This document shows, piece by piece, positions 34,101 to 45,900 of a stretch of DNA of 64,000 nucleotides. Location of the stretch: positions 1-64,000 of the forward strand of contig JAYKYS010000087.1 of assembly GCA_036924285.1 (NCBI GenBank). Reading direction: 5' to 3'. Position 1 is the first letter of the stretch. Every line of letters begins with the position of its first letter. Both the position numbers and the translations under genes were made by a program. The DNA is from Asterella californica. Its lineage: Eukaryota; Streptophyta; Marchantiopsida; Marchantiales; Aytoniaceae. Under the pieces are notes generated by a model. That model was not told where the DNA came from and ran no database searches. It saw nothing but the letters and a program-made list of their open reading frames with translations.

Positions 34101-35571
34101 CAAGCCCTGATGCGAGTGGCAACAGGGCTCATGACCTGTGGGGCCATTGCCAACCCGGACATGCCCTTCAACTCAGAGAGTACAACGCTTTGAGCAGCGC
34201 TTTGCAGCCTTTGGCTTCATGCAGCGGCCCATGCCCCTTGTGTATGACCAGTTTACCTCTGCTATGGACGTCTCAGGCATGTGACTACTACTGATCTCTT
34301 ACTCTGCTGTTGCTGCTCTTACTTATCTCCACTCGGCTGTTGCTGCTCTTACGTATTTCTACCCTGCTGTTGCTTCTCAATTGTGACCGCAATGGAAGGG
34401 AAGACAAAATCACATTTATATTAGCTTGTGCATTCAAGGCAAGCACAGACTGTCGGGATGCTGCAACCCCTGCAGCAATTGCCTTTCCAGCAAGCCATTC
34501 TTTTTCACAGTTCCTGCAACGCTAAGGCGTTGATACCCTTTTTGAGACCCCAGATGGTCAGCATCATTCTTGCAACCAAGAGTTGCTGGTATCACTGCTG
34601 CGACCCTGCTGCTCAGTGTCATTGCTGCAACCATACATTATCAGTATCAGTGCTGCAACCATTGTGCACAATATCATTGCTGCTGCAACCCTACTGCTTA
34701 TTATCCCCCTGCTGCCAACAGACTTTTCAACGTTTCATTCTGCATGTGCTTAGAGCAGGCTGGCTAATGTGTTTTGCACTGCCTGCTATATTTGTGTGTC
34801 CAACATGCATTGCACCATGGCTGATAGTGCTCAGGCTTGTCATGCTGCAGAAGTGCAACCAAGTGATTTGCTGGAATCAGCCCTTAGCAATTTTGGGGCA
34901 GCCCGCAAAGGGACCGCAGCACTGCTTCATAGCAGCTTGCAGAGTCGAGTACTCACAGAAGACAAGGTGTGTATCTCTGCAACAATAACAGTGGCGACAG
35001 ACTGTGCATTGACAGGGCTTGCCTACTGAACAGGCAAGTTGAGTGTCAGCTATGTTTTTCCCAGATGAGGACTCTACAGTCTTGCCATTTTACTGTCAGA
35101 TGTGCTGCTGTGCCCAGCGACAGTGTTCTTGTCAGTAATGCTGTCACGCCCGCTGCCATCTCACAACTCAAGGTTTGCATAAAAAAATCCATGGCAATCA
35201 GCAATATTCTCCATCTTGCCAAACAATTGACTTGATACACATTTGCAGATCATAGAGAGCTTGCCTGCTTAGGTATAGCACAGTCAGTTACAAATTACCG
35301 GCAGTCATTGATGTCATTGGGCAGTCCAACTTGCATGTGTCATGCTCACATTGGTGTATGGGGTGTCTGAAGAGTTGCTGTCCTGCAGCTGCAAGATCTG
35401 AAGGCCATTGACCGAGTTGCCATTCAGAACTCAGTTGCAGTCAGCATTCTACTGAAGAGCATGCAAGAGGACAGCCGGCTGCAACATATCAAGGTGTCAT
35501 GGGACTTCTCTCATCACCCTTGCTATCCCTCCATTGCAGTGAAACATGTAGCTGCTGCCCTGTCAAGCTGA
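28166..35571 (+). CDS. NAA35: NatC N-alpha-acetyltransferase auxiliary subunit NAA35 (MAK10)
   Basis: NAA35 is the scaffold subunit of cytosolic NatC, which acetylates hydrophobic Met-starting N-termini with NAA30 and NAA38. Exon 1 has the family hallmark FEAMSAVEIGDPKMDAG; later exons match along the whole family (YEQEEDF, VNRRLL, NRSRQRR, LMGFELDLYQPKEF, LYWYCDYLY, RFEQRFAAF, and a C-terminal FSHHPCYPSIAVKH). Exons: 28166-28563, 28648 to about 28737, about 29096-29346, 29598-29783, 30709-30885, 31494-31544, 32051-32254, 32544-32656, 33124-33337, 34068-34276, 34851-34966, 35065-35172, 35389-35571. A small exon may be missing between 31544 and 32051. Start is ATG 28166 or the in-frame 28175. 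Introns at 33338 and 34277 begin with GC (GCAAGC, GCATGT). Exon 10 needs a one-base shift near 34181-34188 (PFNSES to RFEQRF). Confidence 0.92.
32051..32254 (+). other. GC-rich exon 7 of NAA35
   Basis: This exon encodes the family-conserved NRSRQRRRHRRG stretch and the following helical segment. It is far richer in G and C than the other exons of the gene (third positions almost all G or C between about 32090 and 32254), with the composition change ending at the donor near 32255. I treat it as a genuine exon because it matches the NAA35 family and joins its neighbours in phase. Confidence 0.7.
34270..34720. repeat. degenerate CTGCTGTTGCT / GCTGCAACC repeats in a NAA35 intron
   Basis: Within the intron 34277-34850, CTGTTGCTGCTCTTAC-like units near 34310-34380 are followed by repeated TGCTGCAACC units (about 34590-34695). 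This is simple-sequence expansion; the open frames here are by-products. Confidence 0.6.
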
Positions 35572-36149
35572 ACACGACATGAGGGAGGACAACGGAAATG
35601 TTCCCATTTTCTTACTAGACTAAATGCTGCCAGACTTATTGGCATGTGGCACCAAACGCTTGAGTCTACAGATCAATCAAGCTTGTATAAGCTGTATCAA
35701 CACTCCTTAGTGTGTAACAGTTCAAGTAACACGTTCTTGTGCAGGCCTTCCGGTCTTACAGTGCTAATATTGATAATCAAGATAAGTACAAGGCTATTTT
35801 GTGCCGTAGTCAGTATGCATGAAGCTGCTTCGAAAAGTGGACATCTGCACAGTTGCGGCAATTTGAGTTTGCTAGCCCGGTCTTCCTACTGGACATGCAT
35901 ATCACCGCTAAACATCAGAAAATTCTTGTCTGCCCCTTCATTCACCTCCCTTAATGATCATTTTACAATGCGTCCTTTGACAGCACGTGCACGTGAGTCA
36001 TTGATCAGCTCCTATGAACCCAACGCAGCTGTCGCTGTTGCAGTCACCCGGCAGAGAGTGCTGTAGCTGACGGTGCGATCCGCTTGCCGCTTGTGTATCA
36101 CTTTCGTGGCGTGGTAGTCGCGTCCAACCATTCTTGCACTCACTGCCGT
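35572..36149. other. intergenic region between NAA35 and the membrane-protein gene
   Basis: No gene is seen. A TGTAA element, the usual chlorophyte poly(A) signal, occurs at 35713-35717, about 140 bp past the NAA35 stop, and may mark its 3' end. The remainder presumably contains the promoter and 5' UTR of the gene starting at 36150. Confidence 0.4.
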
Positions 36150-36930
36150 ATGTGTCCTTCTGATCGCCTCAGATCACCTGCTTATGCGATCGCTTTGTTG
36201 TGGTTTGTCGTTGCCACACTTACAACGACTGCTTCAACACGAGAAAAAGAAGTTCGATTGGATGACACTTTGCAAAACCATAGCCGAAGCTTGACAGCTG
36301 AGACCACGGATTGCTATACTGCAGAGACAGCTGCAGCAAGCGTTAACACTACCCTGCAGCTACAACTGGAGCAGCAATTGACGGATCAAGAAGTGCAGCA
36401 GGATCTACTTACCGCATTGTCTCAATACCTCAGGGTCTCTGACTGCAACGTCAACTCAACATTCAGCTCCAGCACAATTTGTCCAGCAACAACCACAGTC
36501 AACAGCAACCACACCTGTTCTGATGGGCAATACATCTGCAGAGGAGTCGTGCAGGTTCCGCAGGACTTGTATATGGCAGTTCAGGACAACCAGTGCGTTC
36601 CAGACATGAGCGGCAGCACAGCAACCTGCCAAGGGGTCGAGGTGGACCTGACAACGTACCTCAGCATACAGCAAGGACAGTGTTGCTTGCAGTGTCCCGG
36701 TCAGCAACAGTGCACAGCAGATCCATCTGAAACATCACAGAACACCTCCCAGACCACAGCAGAGGCTTACAATTGTGGCAGCTTTGTAGTCGGCATTGCT
36801 GTAGGAAGCAGCTTGGATGGCAGCTCCCTTGAGGATCTCTTGTACACTGCTGTCAGTGGCGGCTTGCTGGAACTGTACCTACAGAAATCTGGCTTACCTG
36901 ATGCCAGTGTGCTCTCTGTAGGCCCCACAG
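36150..36930 (+). CDS. exon 1 of the membrane protein: signal peptide and N-terminal Cys-rich domain
   Basis: The Met at 36150 starts a classic signal peptide with hydrophobic core [17 protein letters not shown]; the open frame reaches further upstream only with non-ATG codons. A Thr/Asn-rich region with many N-glycosylation sequons follows (NVNST, NHTC, NTS), then paired cysteines ([12 protein letters not shown]) and a hydrophobic/acidic domain with [20 protein letters not shown]. The donor at 36931 leaves phase 1. The next likely exon (about 37220-37493) shows protein-like sequence in two different frames and is not resolved. Confidence 0.75.
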
Positions 36931-39900
36931 GTAATTGTCTTGCCTGCCTTGTCTTGGGTAAGCTGTCTGTTCTGTCTATCTTTCAGTGGACTTCGGACAG
37001 TTCTAGTGCAGAGTTCCTTCCTCAGGATCTGATTACTTACATACATTTGCTAACAATGAGCACAACATGCAGCACCAAGTTGTCCTCAACCCCACCTGGG
37101 CATTGTGAAACTTGCTGCCCGCTCACTTGCATCATCAACCACCGGCAAAGCATGTGCATAACTGTGCTGCATTGGCAATGCCCCCTCCCGTGCCCAGGTA
37201 CAAACTGACGTCCTTGCAGGAAAAGCACAGCGCTTCTACTCTTTGCTGTACACTGCTGGCTTGCATGGCTGCAGAGGTGGTGCAGAAACCCCTGGCACAG
37301 GCTCCACAAGCTGCTCCCCAGCAAGGCACAGCCAACAGCACACTGCACTCTGCTGCCATGAACGTCAGCTCAGCTTCAAGCTGCTTGGTGCAGCGTCAGG
37401 AGGACACACTGCTGTGTGAGGCCTTGCCAGGCTACTTGGCAGATATGTCACACTGCGCTACCCCCCTCAAGACTCTACATGGCACTTATATGGGTACGTG
37501 GATTTATGACGTGGGCGTGACAGGACAGGGCATGGCATGACATAGCATGGCATAGCATGGCATGGCAAGGCATGACAAGGCATGACATGGCATGGCACAG
37601 CATGGCATAGCATGGCATAGCATAGCACAGCACAGCATAGCATAGTGTGGCATATGGCACAGCATGGCATAGCGTGGGATTGCATGGCATAGCGTGGCGT
37701 AGCATAGCGCAGCATGGCATGGCATAGCAGAACTTTGTATGTTTCAATGCACCGCTTGCACCACTGCCTGCCTGCAGCAACAGAGCAGTGGCATGCAAAA
37801 GTCACTGAAGTGCGCTCACTTGTGAGACATGTAACATTCCTGCCAGACTGCCCAATACGCACATGTGCACACACACAGCGCTCATATGCTTTTCCGCCAT
37901 CCCCAAAGCTTCTGTTCATCACAGCAGATGAGCCAGGGCACAGAGCAGCCTAGGAACACCTCAGGCTTCTGTTGATACAACATCAATCAACGCCATGTTG
38001 GTCTTTCTTGGACACAGGGGTACTGGATGCAAAGGGCCTCACTGGGAATACACCCCTGGAGCAACTGCACTGCCAGATGTGGGGGCGGCACAGCCAGCAG
38101 GCAGGCCCTATGCATGGCAAACACAAGCGATGCTTCAGTGGCGCAGACCTCTGTCTGTGCAGATGTGCCCGTGCAAGAAGCCCTTGTGCGGCAATGCAAC
38201 CTGGGTCCCATGTGAGATCAACAGCTGGAGTGTCGGCCCTTGGAAGCTTGCAGTGCCCCTTGTGGAGGTATGCCCTCACATAGCATGTGGCTTGATAGCA
38301 TCAACTGCTGTTATATAGCATTTAGCCTGATACGAGGCATTGTGCTAGCATCCTTTCTTGATGGTTACATTTGGCTTCAGAGCCTGATGCTTGGTCTTAC
38401 TTGCAGCAGCATTTGCAGAGTGCAGTCATGATCAGGGTGTTGCATGATCTGTAAGTCTGGCTGGGAACAGCATCAGCTTTGTGAGTGTACCTGTAGCTAG
38501 GCTACATTCTGTGCATGATTGTCAACTGCATTGCATGAAGCATTTATTATTATTATTGCGTCTATCATTCAGTGCCCTCTGCATCATGCAGTTCACTCCT
38601 GCAGTCTGCACTGAGCTTCTGCACCTTGGGGATCAACCTGTATGCAGCAAGTCCTACAGTATGACACAAGCCTGTCATCTGCCGTCAGAAACTCATCAGT
38701 ACAATCAACAAGCACAACTAGCCAGCCAAGGTGTCACCACGTCAGCGCAAAAGCCATTGGTGCCACCTTTATGCAGCTCAAACGATACTGTTGATCACAG
38801 GTGGACACAGCACCAGATCAGTACAGTGTACAGAGGCTAGTGGACAGACAGCTGCAGCCAGCAAGTGCACATCCTCCCACCTGCCAGCAACATCTTATGC
38901 AATGCACAAGCATGTAGCTTCTGCCAGGACAACCTATGCTCAACCAGGGCGTTTGCACAGATGGGGCCTGTCAGTGCAGCCCTGGGTACCATGGGACATA
39001 CTGTGAGGTATGCTGCAGCATTCATCAGCATTATCTGCAGTTTTATATGACAGCTCCACGAACAGTGCTGATGGGGTAAAGTCTAAATTTCTAGGTTGTC
39101 CAGTTGCACTTGACAACATGTACAGTCGAAACAGTTAGCACAGTACTGTTCCGTGACAGACTTTTGGTTCCGAGGTGGGGCTTTACATGCTACTTTGCTA
39201 CTCAGAGCCGCCTGGTGATCAGGCTTCAGGCATGCATGCCAGCCGTCAGCAATCAGCAAGTATTTGGCAATTTTCAAACAAACAGGCATAACTCCACTAG
39301 ATAGTGACAGTCAAGCCTTCTGCTCTCTCTTGTGCAGGTTCTTGCCAGCTGCAGTAGTGGTGTTGTGGATGCAAAACAGCGCTGCTGCCCATCTGGCCTC
39401 CTCGACAGCAGCAGCACATGCTGTGAGGGGGGCAGTTCACTGGACAGGGCTGGTCGGTGCTGCCCTGGGGGCACATTGGATGCATGTGGTGTGTGCGCTG
39501 GAGCTGGCAAGGCAATTGATGTGGAAGGCACTTGCTGCAATGCTACTTTGGATGCTGCAGGCGTTTGTTGTCTGGTATGCTCTCATCCAGCCTGCTGGTG
39601 CAGTTGAACTGTCAGTGATTCTATGTCATGGAATTGAGAACGTCAAACTGTGGTTAAGTAGCGCAGGCCAGGAGGGGTAGCAGATGTCCACTGCCAGCAA
39701 TGAATGCAGCTGTGAATGCACTTTCCTGTACATCTGCAGTAACAAAACGTCTGTATGCTCAGGAGATTGTAGTTGCTGTAATAGAGCCTATTGTTGGTCA
39801 CCCATATGATGGGCATGCTGGCAATCATGATGTCCACCATATGAGCTGTATATATGTCTATTACTGGCACATGCATGCTCAACGTTCCTGCAACGTTCTG

Positions 39901-42900
39901 CACACCCGGTGCAAAGATGACTGTAGGTCTTGTATGTGAGGGCGTACCCTCAAGTGAAGAATGAAATGCAGGAGGGTGTTGTGGATGAGTGTGGTGTGTG
40001 TGGTGGTTCAGCCAGCACCTGTGCCATTTCAGTGGTGGCACAGCTACGGATCACCGCAAATGCAAAACGCATCAACCCAAACGCTGCAGGTGCCTGCTGC
40101 ATATACCTAGTTTGTCCTGAGCTGAGCTGGACAAAGTGTGTGCTATTGGCTGTGTAGTGAGATGTGTTCTGCACTTGCCATTTGCGTACAGGGTAAGTCG
40201 ACCAGCCTGCTGTTTGGGTTGTTTGCAGAAGCCACTGGGGACCTGCTGTCAAAGAGCATAGTGTGCACTGCATTCTGGGCTTGATTTGTTGCGCAGATGT
40301 CATTGCTGACCGTGTGCATTGCACACACTGTCAAAGTTGAGGTTGGCAGCCTGTTTGTAAGCACCTTTTTGAATTGGGCTCTGTGCTGATCATTGATGGT
40401 GCCACATCTGCAGGTGATACAAGGATTGAGCACCATGCTGGACATGCCCGCATCGGCATTTGTCTCTTTTGAACATCAGCCAGCCAAAACAAACAAGGCG
40501 TCTGTTGGCTTCTTCTACCTCCAAAGCAGCTGCTGTTACCACTCAAGTGGCAACTGCCATCATTCAGCCCCCAGTAACAAGCAACAGCAACAGATCCATT
40601 GCCTCAGCAGCTTACAGACTGACAGCCCCTACTGTTGCTCGTCTTCTGTCTTCTTCAGAATCGGTACAGTCGCAGTCAGCCTTAGGTTTGATGTTACACA
40701 AGTGACACAGTCGTACCGCATTGGCACATGTGGTAATGGCATCTGTGAAGTTGGTGAGAGAGGAATCAAGGGCAATGGCAGTCAGGCTGCCCTGCTTGAG
40801 GGCAGCTGCCCTGAGGACTGCCCATGCAGTACATGACTTGTCCAGGCAACCAAAGTAGCACATGCAGCGGAAGAGGAAGCTGCCTGAGTAGCCAAGGCAT
40901 ATGCAGCTGCTTCCCAGGGTATGTTCCCTGTGCTGCAGCACAACTCAGCTCAAGCCACTGAACTTATTTATTTGACCAGTCACAGTAAACCAGTACAGCT
41001 TTGGATTGACACGCAGCACTCACAATTGTTAGCCTATACGCTGCACCAAGGTGCTGTGCTCAGCTGTGCTGCGCTGTGTTTTGCTGTGCTGTGTTGTGCT
41101 GTGCTGTGCTGTGCTGTCAGCACCAGACAAAAGGAGGCTGACACCTCTATGTGGTGCTGCCTGTTCAGGCACACCGGCAAGTGCCTGTGAGGCCTGCGCA
41201 TCAGGATGGGTCATGTCCAAAGGGTTCTGTGTTCCCTACACCCCTCTCCATTACACCCCTTTGCTGTGGGCTCAGCACATGGCTGCTATCAAGGCTCCAG
41301 CACCTGCCCCTGAGGTAGCCCCCATGGCAGGCTTACCCCAAGCCCCTGGGCCTGCTCAATCTGCTGCACCACCAAATCCGCTGGTTGCTGCTTCTGGGAC
41401 ACCCCTCCAGCAGGCCCCTGTGCCTGCAGAGGCAGATTGGGAGTCGGCCATTGGCACTGCCCTGAGCCAAGCGTTGGAAGTGGCAGGCAGGACTGCTGAG
41501 TGTTGAGAGCGCTCAAGCTGCAGCAGATGCTATGCCACCTGTCGCCAAGGCTTCTACAGGTGAGTCAGGACAGTGTGCTTGTCTTCTTAGACTGCCATTG
41601 TTGACACTTGGCACTCTGCAACAGACTTTCAAACAGGCATTTGCATGACTGCGCTTGATATGACTGTTTATGGTGTCTGTGTAGCTAACCCAGTCAAACT
41701 GTGCAAGGCTGCTAACAAAGGCTGAATCTTCTGGACTAGACTAAAGCATTGCAACACAAAGCTGCCTAGACATTGCCTCCTAAAGTTCTGTGTCAACATC
41801 TGGGTGTTCAGCTTGTTAGCTGGTGAACGCAGAAACATCAACTGTGTCCACTAGCAGCTTGGCCCCGGCCTCTCCACGGCTGCAGCAAGCACCGGCTGCG
41901 GCACCAAGCCCTGCACAGGCGCTTCCCGCTGACCTCATTGGTCTTGCTGGCGCTGCCGCCGCAGCTACACCTGGCACAACAGACTCGCATTTGCTGTTGG
42001 TGTCTGTGACAACCGCTGGAGGATTTTGCTTGGTCGCTCTTGCCCTGGCAGCCGCGGTGTTTTGCGTGCTTCGGCGACGAGGGAAAAAAGAGGCCTGCAA
42101 TGTGGAAAGGAAGCCGTCTCAGGCTTGTATGGGCAGCAGCGGACAAGGAGGTGCTCCCAAACCCAGCCCTCAGCAAACAACGCCAAAAGGCTTACGTCAA
42201 GCCTACGCCAAAGCTGCTGGTCTCTATCAAGGTAAACTTGTAGAGGTGTCAGCAGCCATGCGCACCACTCTCTGTGGCATTGCTCTCTGCACAGCGTGTC
42301 GTCATGCTATGTCTTCCTGTGTAGTATTTTACTTACATTGTGACTGGCTTATCACAGTTCCATTGATACAGCACCTTGACTCAATGCATGCAATGAATGG
42401 GTAGATGCATATATAGCATGCATGCCGCTGTCTCTGCTGTTGTCTACTTGGACATGAAGGTGGCATGCCCATTAGTTCTGGTTGTAACCTTGTGTGCATG
42501 GCCAGTCTTTCAACATGCTGCTGTTGCTATCACAGGGGAGTCTTTCAGTGACGAGAACATCAACCTCAACCTGCGAAGCTGGAGTGTGGGCTCCGTCACC
42601 CCTAGCCATCCCTGGAGTTCACCCCTGCTGCCCAACCCATTGCATGACCATCGCTCTGGTATGCAGTAATCTCCACACGGCCATGTCATGCACAGTCCAA
42701 CAAAGTTGCAAGCTGTCTGTATGGTGGCCGTCACATCAAACACTGCTGTGATCCACATGGAAGGCGCTTCAGGTGCCAAACATAGCTGCTGCACAACCAA
42801 ATGGAACACTATTATATCATCTGAAGGCAGCACGTGTGCACAGCCAGTCAGTTTGATAGTAACAATAACGATAATAACGCTAAGATTTTATTTATGCAAC

Positions 42901-45900
42901 GCGGTCAACAATCACGCACTGCTTAGTCACTTTACACACATAATAGTAATAACGCTTTCCAGCTTATGATGAGCTAGGTATGTGCAGGACAAGTCTTGTC
43001 TCTCCAAGCAATCTGTTTTTGAGTATCCTTCGTCAAATGTAGTTATGCGACGCAGTTGAGAATCATACACTGCTTAATCAGTTCAGGCACAGTTAACACA
43101 CACAACACAAGGTCCTGGTGGCAGCTGCGTGCTGTCAACGATAAATGCTAGCTCACTGCTGTCACAGCTCAACATTGGATTAGTTGTGCCATGCCTTACA
43201 CAGCTGCCTTAGCTACAGGCACCTTAGGCGGCTGCTTTGCAAAAGTTACTGTGATATCATGTAGTTCATGATGATGTTCTGTATCACACACAACAGCTGA
43301 GCAGGCTATGCTCTGGGATTGTTTCAGGCAATCAAATGAGGGGATCCTGGCCTTCCATGTCACCTTCACCTCTACTTCCTCCTCAAGATGGGGATCAGCG
43401 CCGCAGTGCTGGGATCAGGAGCCACAGCTTTGGGGCCAGGAGTGTGTTGGGACAGCGAGACTTGAACTCACAACCAGACAGATCAGCAGGTACGGTCAGT
43501 GCTCGCTGCTGTGATGTAAGCCATGCAACAGCTTACAATTACGCATGAGTACCAAGCATGGTGCCTGATACTGTCAAGGCTTTTTGGTGTTACTCTGTGT
43601 GACTAGACATACGAGCTCAAGGAGTTGGCGTTTCTGTTCCTTACATGTTTGGCCTTTGATCAAGGGTGCATGGTCAGCATCAGTCCTCACCATTCTTTGT
43701 CACATGAGACTGCATTGTACAGTCCATGCGTGCTATCCACACTAGAGTATCATCTCTGTGGCTGTCAGTGTGAAGTGTGTCTGCGACTGGAATAAGGGAT
43801 TTGTCTCTACATGCTTCAAGTCTGGCAACTGTCTGGCAATATTTTGCTAGAACTCATTCCTGACCAGCGAACATGTGCACCTGGCTAGGGCCTGATCCCA
43901 ACTAGCATGTATTCTGACTAAGCACAATGATATCAATGACAGTTCTGAATACCATAACAAACAGTTGAACAGACGCAGCATGGGTGAAAACAAAATGATT
44001 GCAGGGGCATACCATCTGACCAGCAGCATCTTTGCCAGCTTCCAGTCTCAGTCTGGGTCCAGGGGCGTTAAGGAGACTTGGAACCCAGGCCAAGAGTCAG
44101 CATGGCTGCAGCCCACCTTCGAAGACGATCAGGCAAGCATGTAGTGGCGCCTTCACGGACCCTGACGCTAAGCACACTTGCTTGCCACCTCTCCACCTGG
44201 TCCTTCACACCCCACAAATTCCTCCCCCCCTTCCCCCCCAATGATCATGTTTCAAAGATTAAAAGCCTTATCTGGGAGGTGTGCAGGCTGATACCATGTT
44301 CAGCTAAAGCCAAGACAACTCTGCCGCTGAGACTGCCACTTGGCAGCACCAAAGGCACGGTCTGCCAGCTGTCCCAGGTCCTGACTAAATCATCTTATAC
44401 TGTGATTTATACTGTATTATATCTGCTGCAAACTGAAAACAAGTACGAGCCATCAGAACAGTAGTCATGATTGTCGGTGATCCAAGCATGTTGCTTCTCA
44501 GGCAGCAGATCCAGAGGAGATACAGCTAACACAGCAAGGAGGGGAGAATCGGCCACCCTTGGGGGTCACCCTACCCACTGACCCTGTGCAGCCTGCCAGT
44601 GAGGGGCGCACCCCCCTGTCTTCTCTTGGGGGTGCAACCTCGCAGGTTCTGACCCCCCCGGATGGCCCAGCCCCCCGCAGTGACACAGCCCTCTTCTACA
44701 ATGGGCTGTTCAGAAGTTCCTTCAGGCGTGATTTGTCAGGTCTGTCATTTATGCTTTAAGATCTGCCGTGGTTGTCTGCTTTGTTCAATGGTCTGTTGCC
44801 ACCTGGGCAAGGTGGCCGGCGGGAAGGGACTTGGTGTCCTTGACCAGAGGGTTTTGTGGCTGGGAGTGAGGGGATGAGGAGCTTAAACAGGTGCAGCAAG
44901 GTTGGGGCTGTATGGTGCAAGGTGGGCACACTGTTTGGCGTCCCTTTGTGTGGGGAAAGGGGGTGTAGGAGTTTCCAACAGCGCCTGCATTCACATCACT
45001 ATAATGCAAGGGTGAACTCCTTGCTCTGATACTCTTCCAGGTATTGTTTCTCTTGTGAACCAACCCAAACTTTGCAAATTTCGCCAAAATGCGTTGAAGC
45101 AATGGTGACAAGACAAAGCAACAGCAATGGAGAACTCAGAGGAGTAGATTTATAGGAAAGGACAAGACCTGTCCCTCTACATACCGAACTTTCCACAGGC
45201 TGAAAAACCGTCAACATCACTGTTGTGGTCGTGTTTAATGCAGAGGGTACGTCACCTGAAGCCAGCTATGAGGCAGCCTCCAATAGGGCCAGCTCAGACG
45301 GCGCCAGCACAGGTTCTCAGGGCTTGGGGGCAAGTGCCCTGCGACTGGGGGCAAGCAGGCAAGGGCCCAGCACAAGCTGGCAAGGGCTGGGGGATGCCAA
45401 GGGCAGGGCTGGTGGGGGCAGACCTCATGGCAGCAGCAGCAGCAGCAACAATCTGGACATCAGTTGCTTGGTGGACAACACACCTTTCAGGATCAATGAG
45501 GTATGTTTGGAAGGCCTTGTAGCAGAGACACAGTTGATGGTATGAACACCAGTGCTGCTTTGACTCATGGTGAGTCATGCAGGTTTCCCTTGATGATGAC
45601 ATGTCACTGACTGCATGTAGGCACTTACTGCATGGCGCCACAACACTCGAGGCTTCATGTCGCATTTAGTCTGGCTGAATGGCCATCTCGACCATTAATA
45701 CAGTGGTTGACCGTTCATTCACCTGTGAATGTGTACTTGCATGCATGCATACATGTGCACATAAGTACCAGTGTACCTGCTTCTGCTGAGTGACACGCCT
45801 TTTTATTGCTGGACTTCAGCGAGGTGACTTTGTGCTGAGGCTTCCGTCTGGATCAAGCCAGAGCAGCAGAGACAACCAATGGCAGGGCCAGATGATGCAA

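Noticed and set aside
37475..37922. Long minus-strand open frames rich in Met, Pro, Cys and His
   Set aside because: They are translations of the GCATR minisatellite in an intron and have no non-repeat features.
38211..38245. In-frame TGA between two TSP1 repeats read as selenocysteine or programmed frameshifting
   Set aside because: The Cys/Trp pattern of the second repeat is restored by one inserted and one missing base close together; no SECIS-like or slippery structure was apparent, and similar breaks occur in unrelated neighbouring genes.
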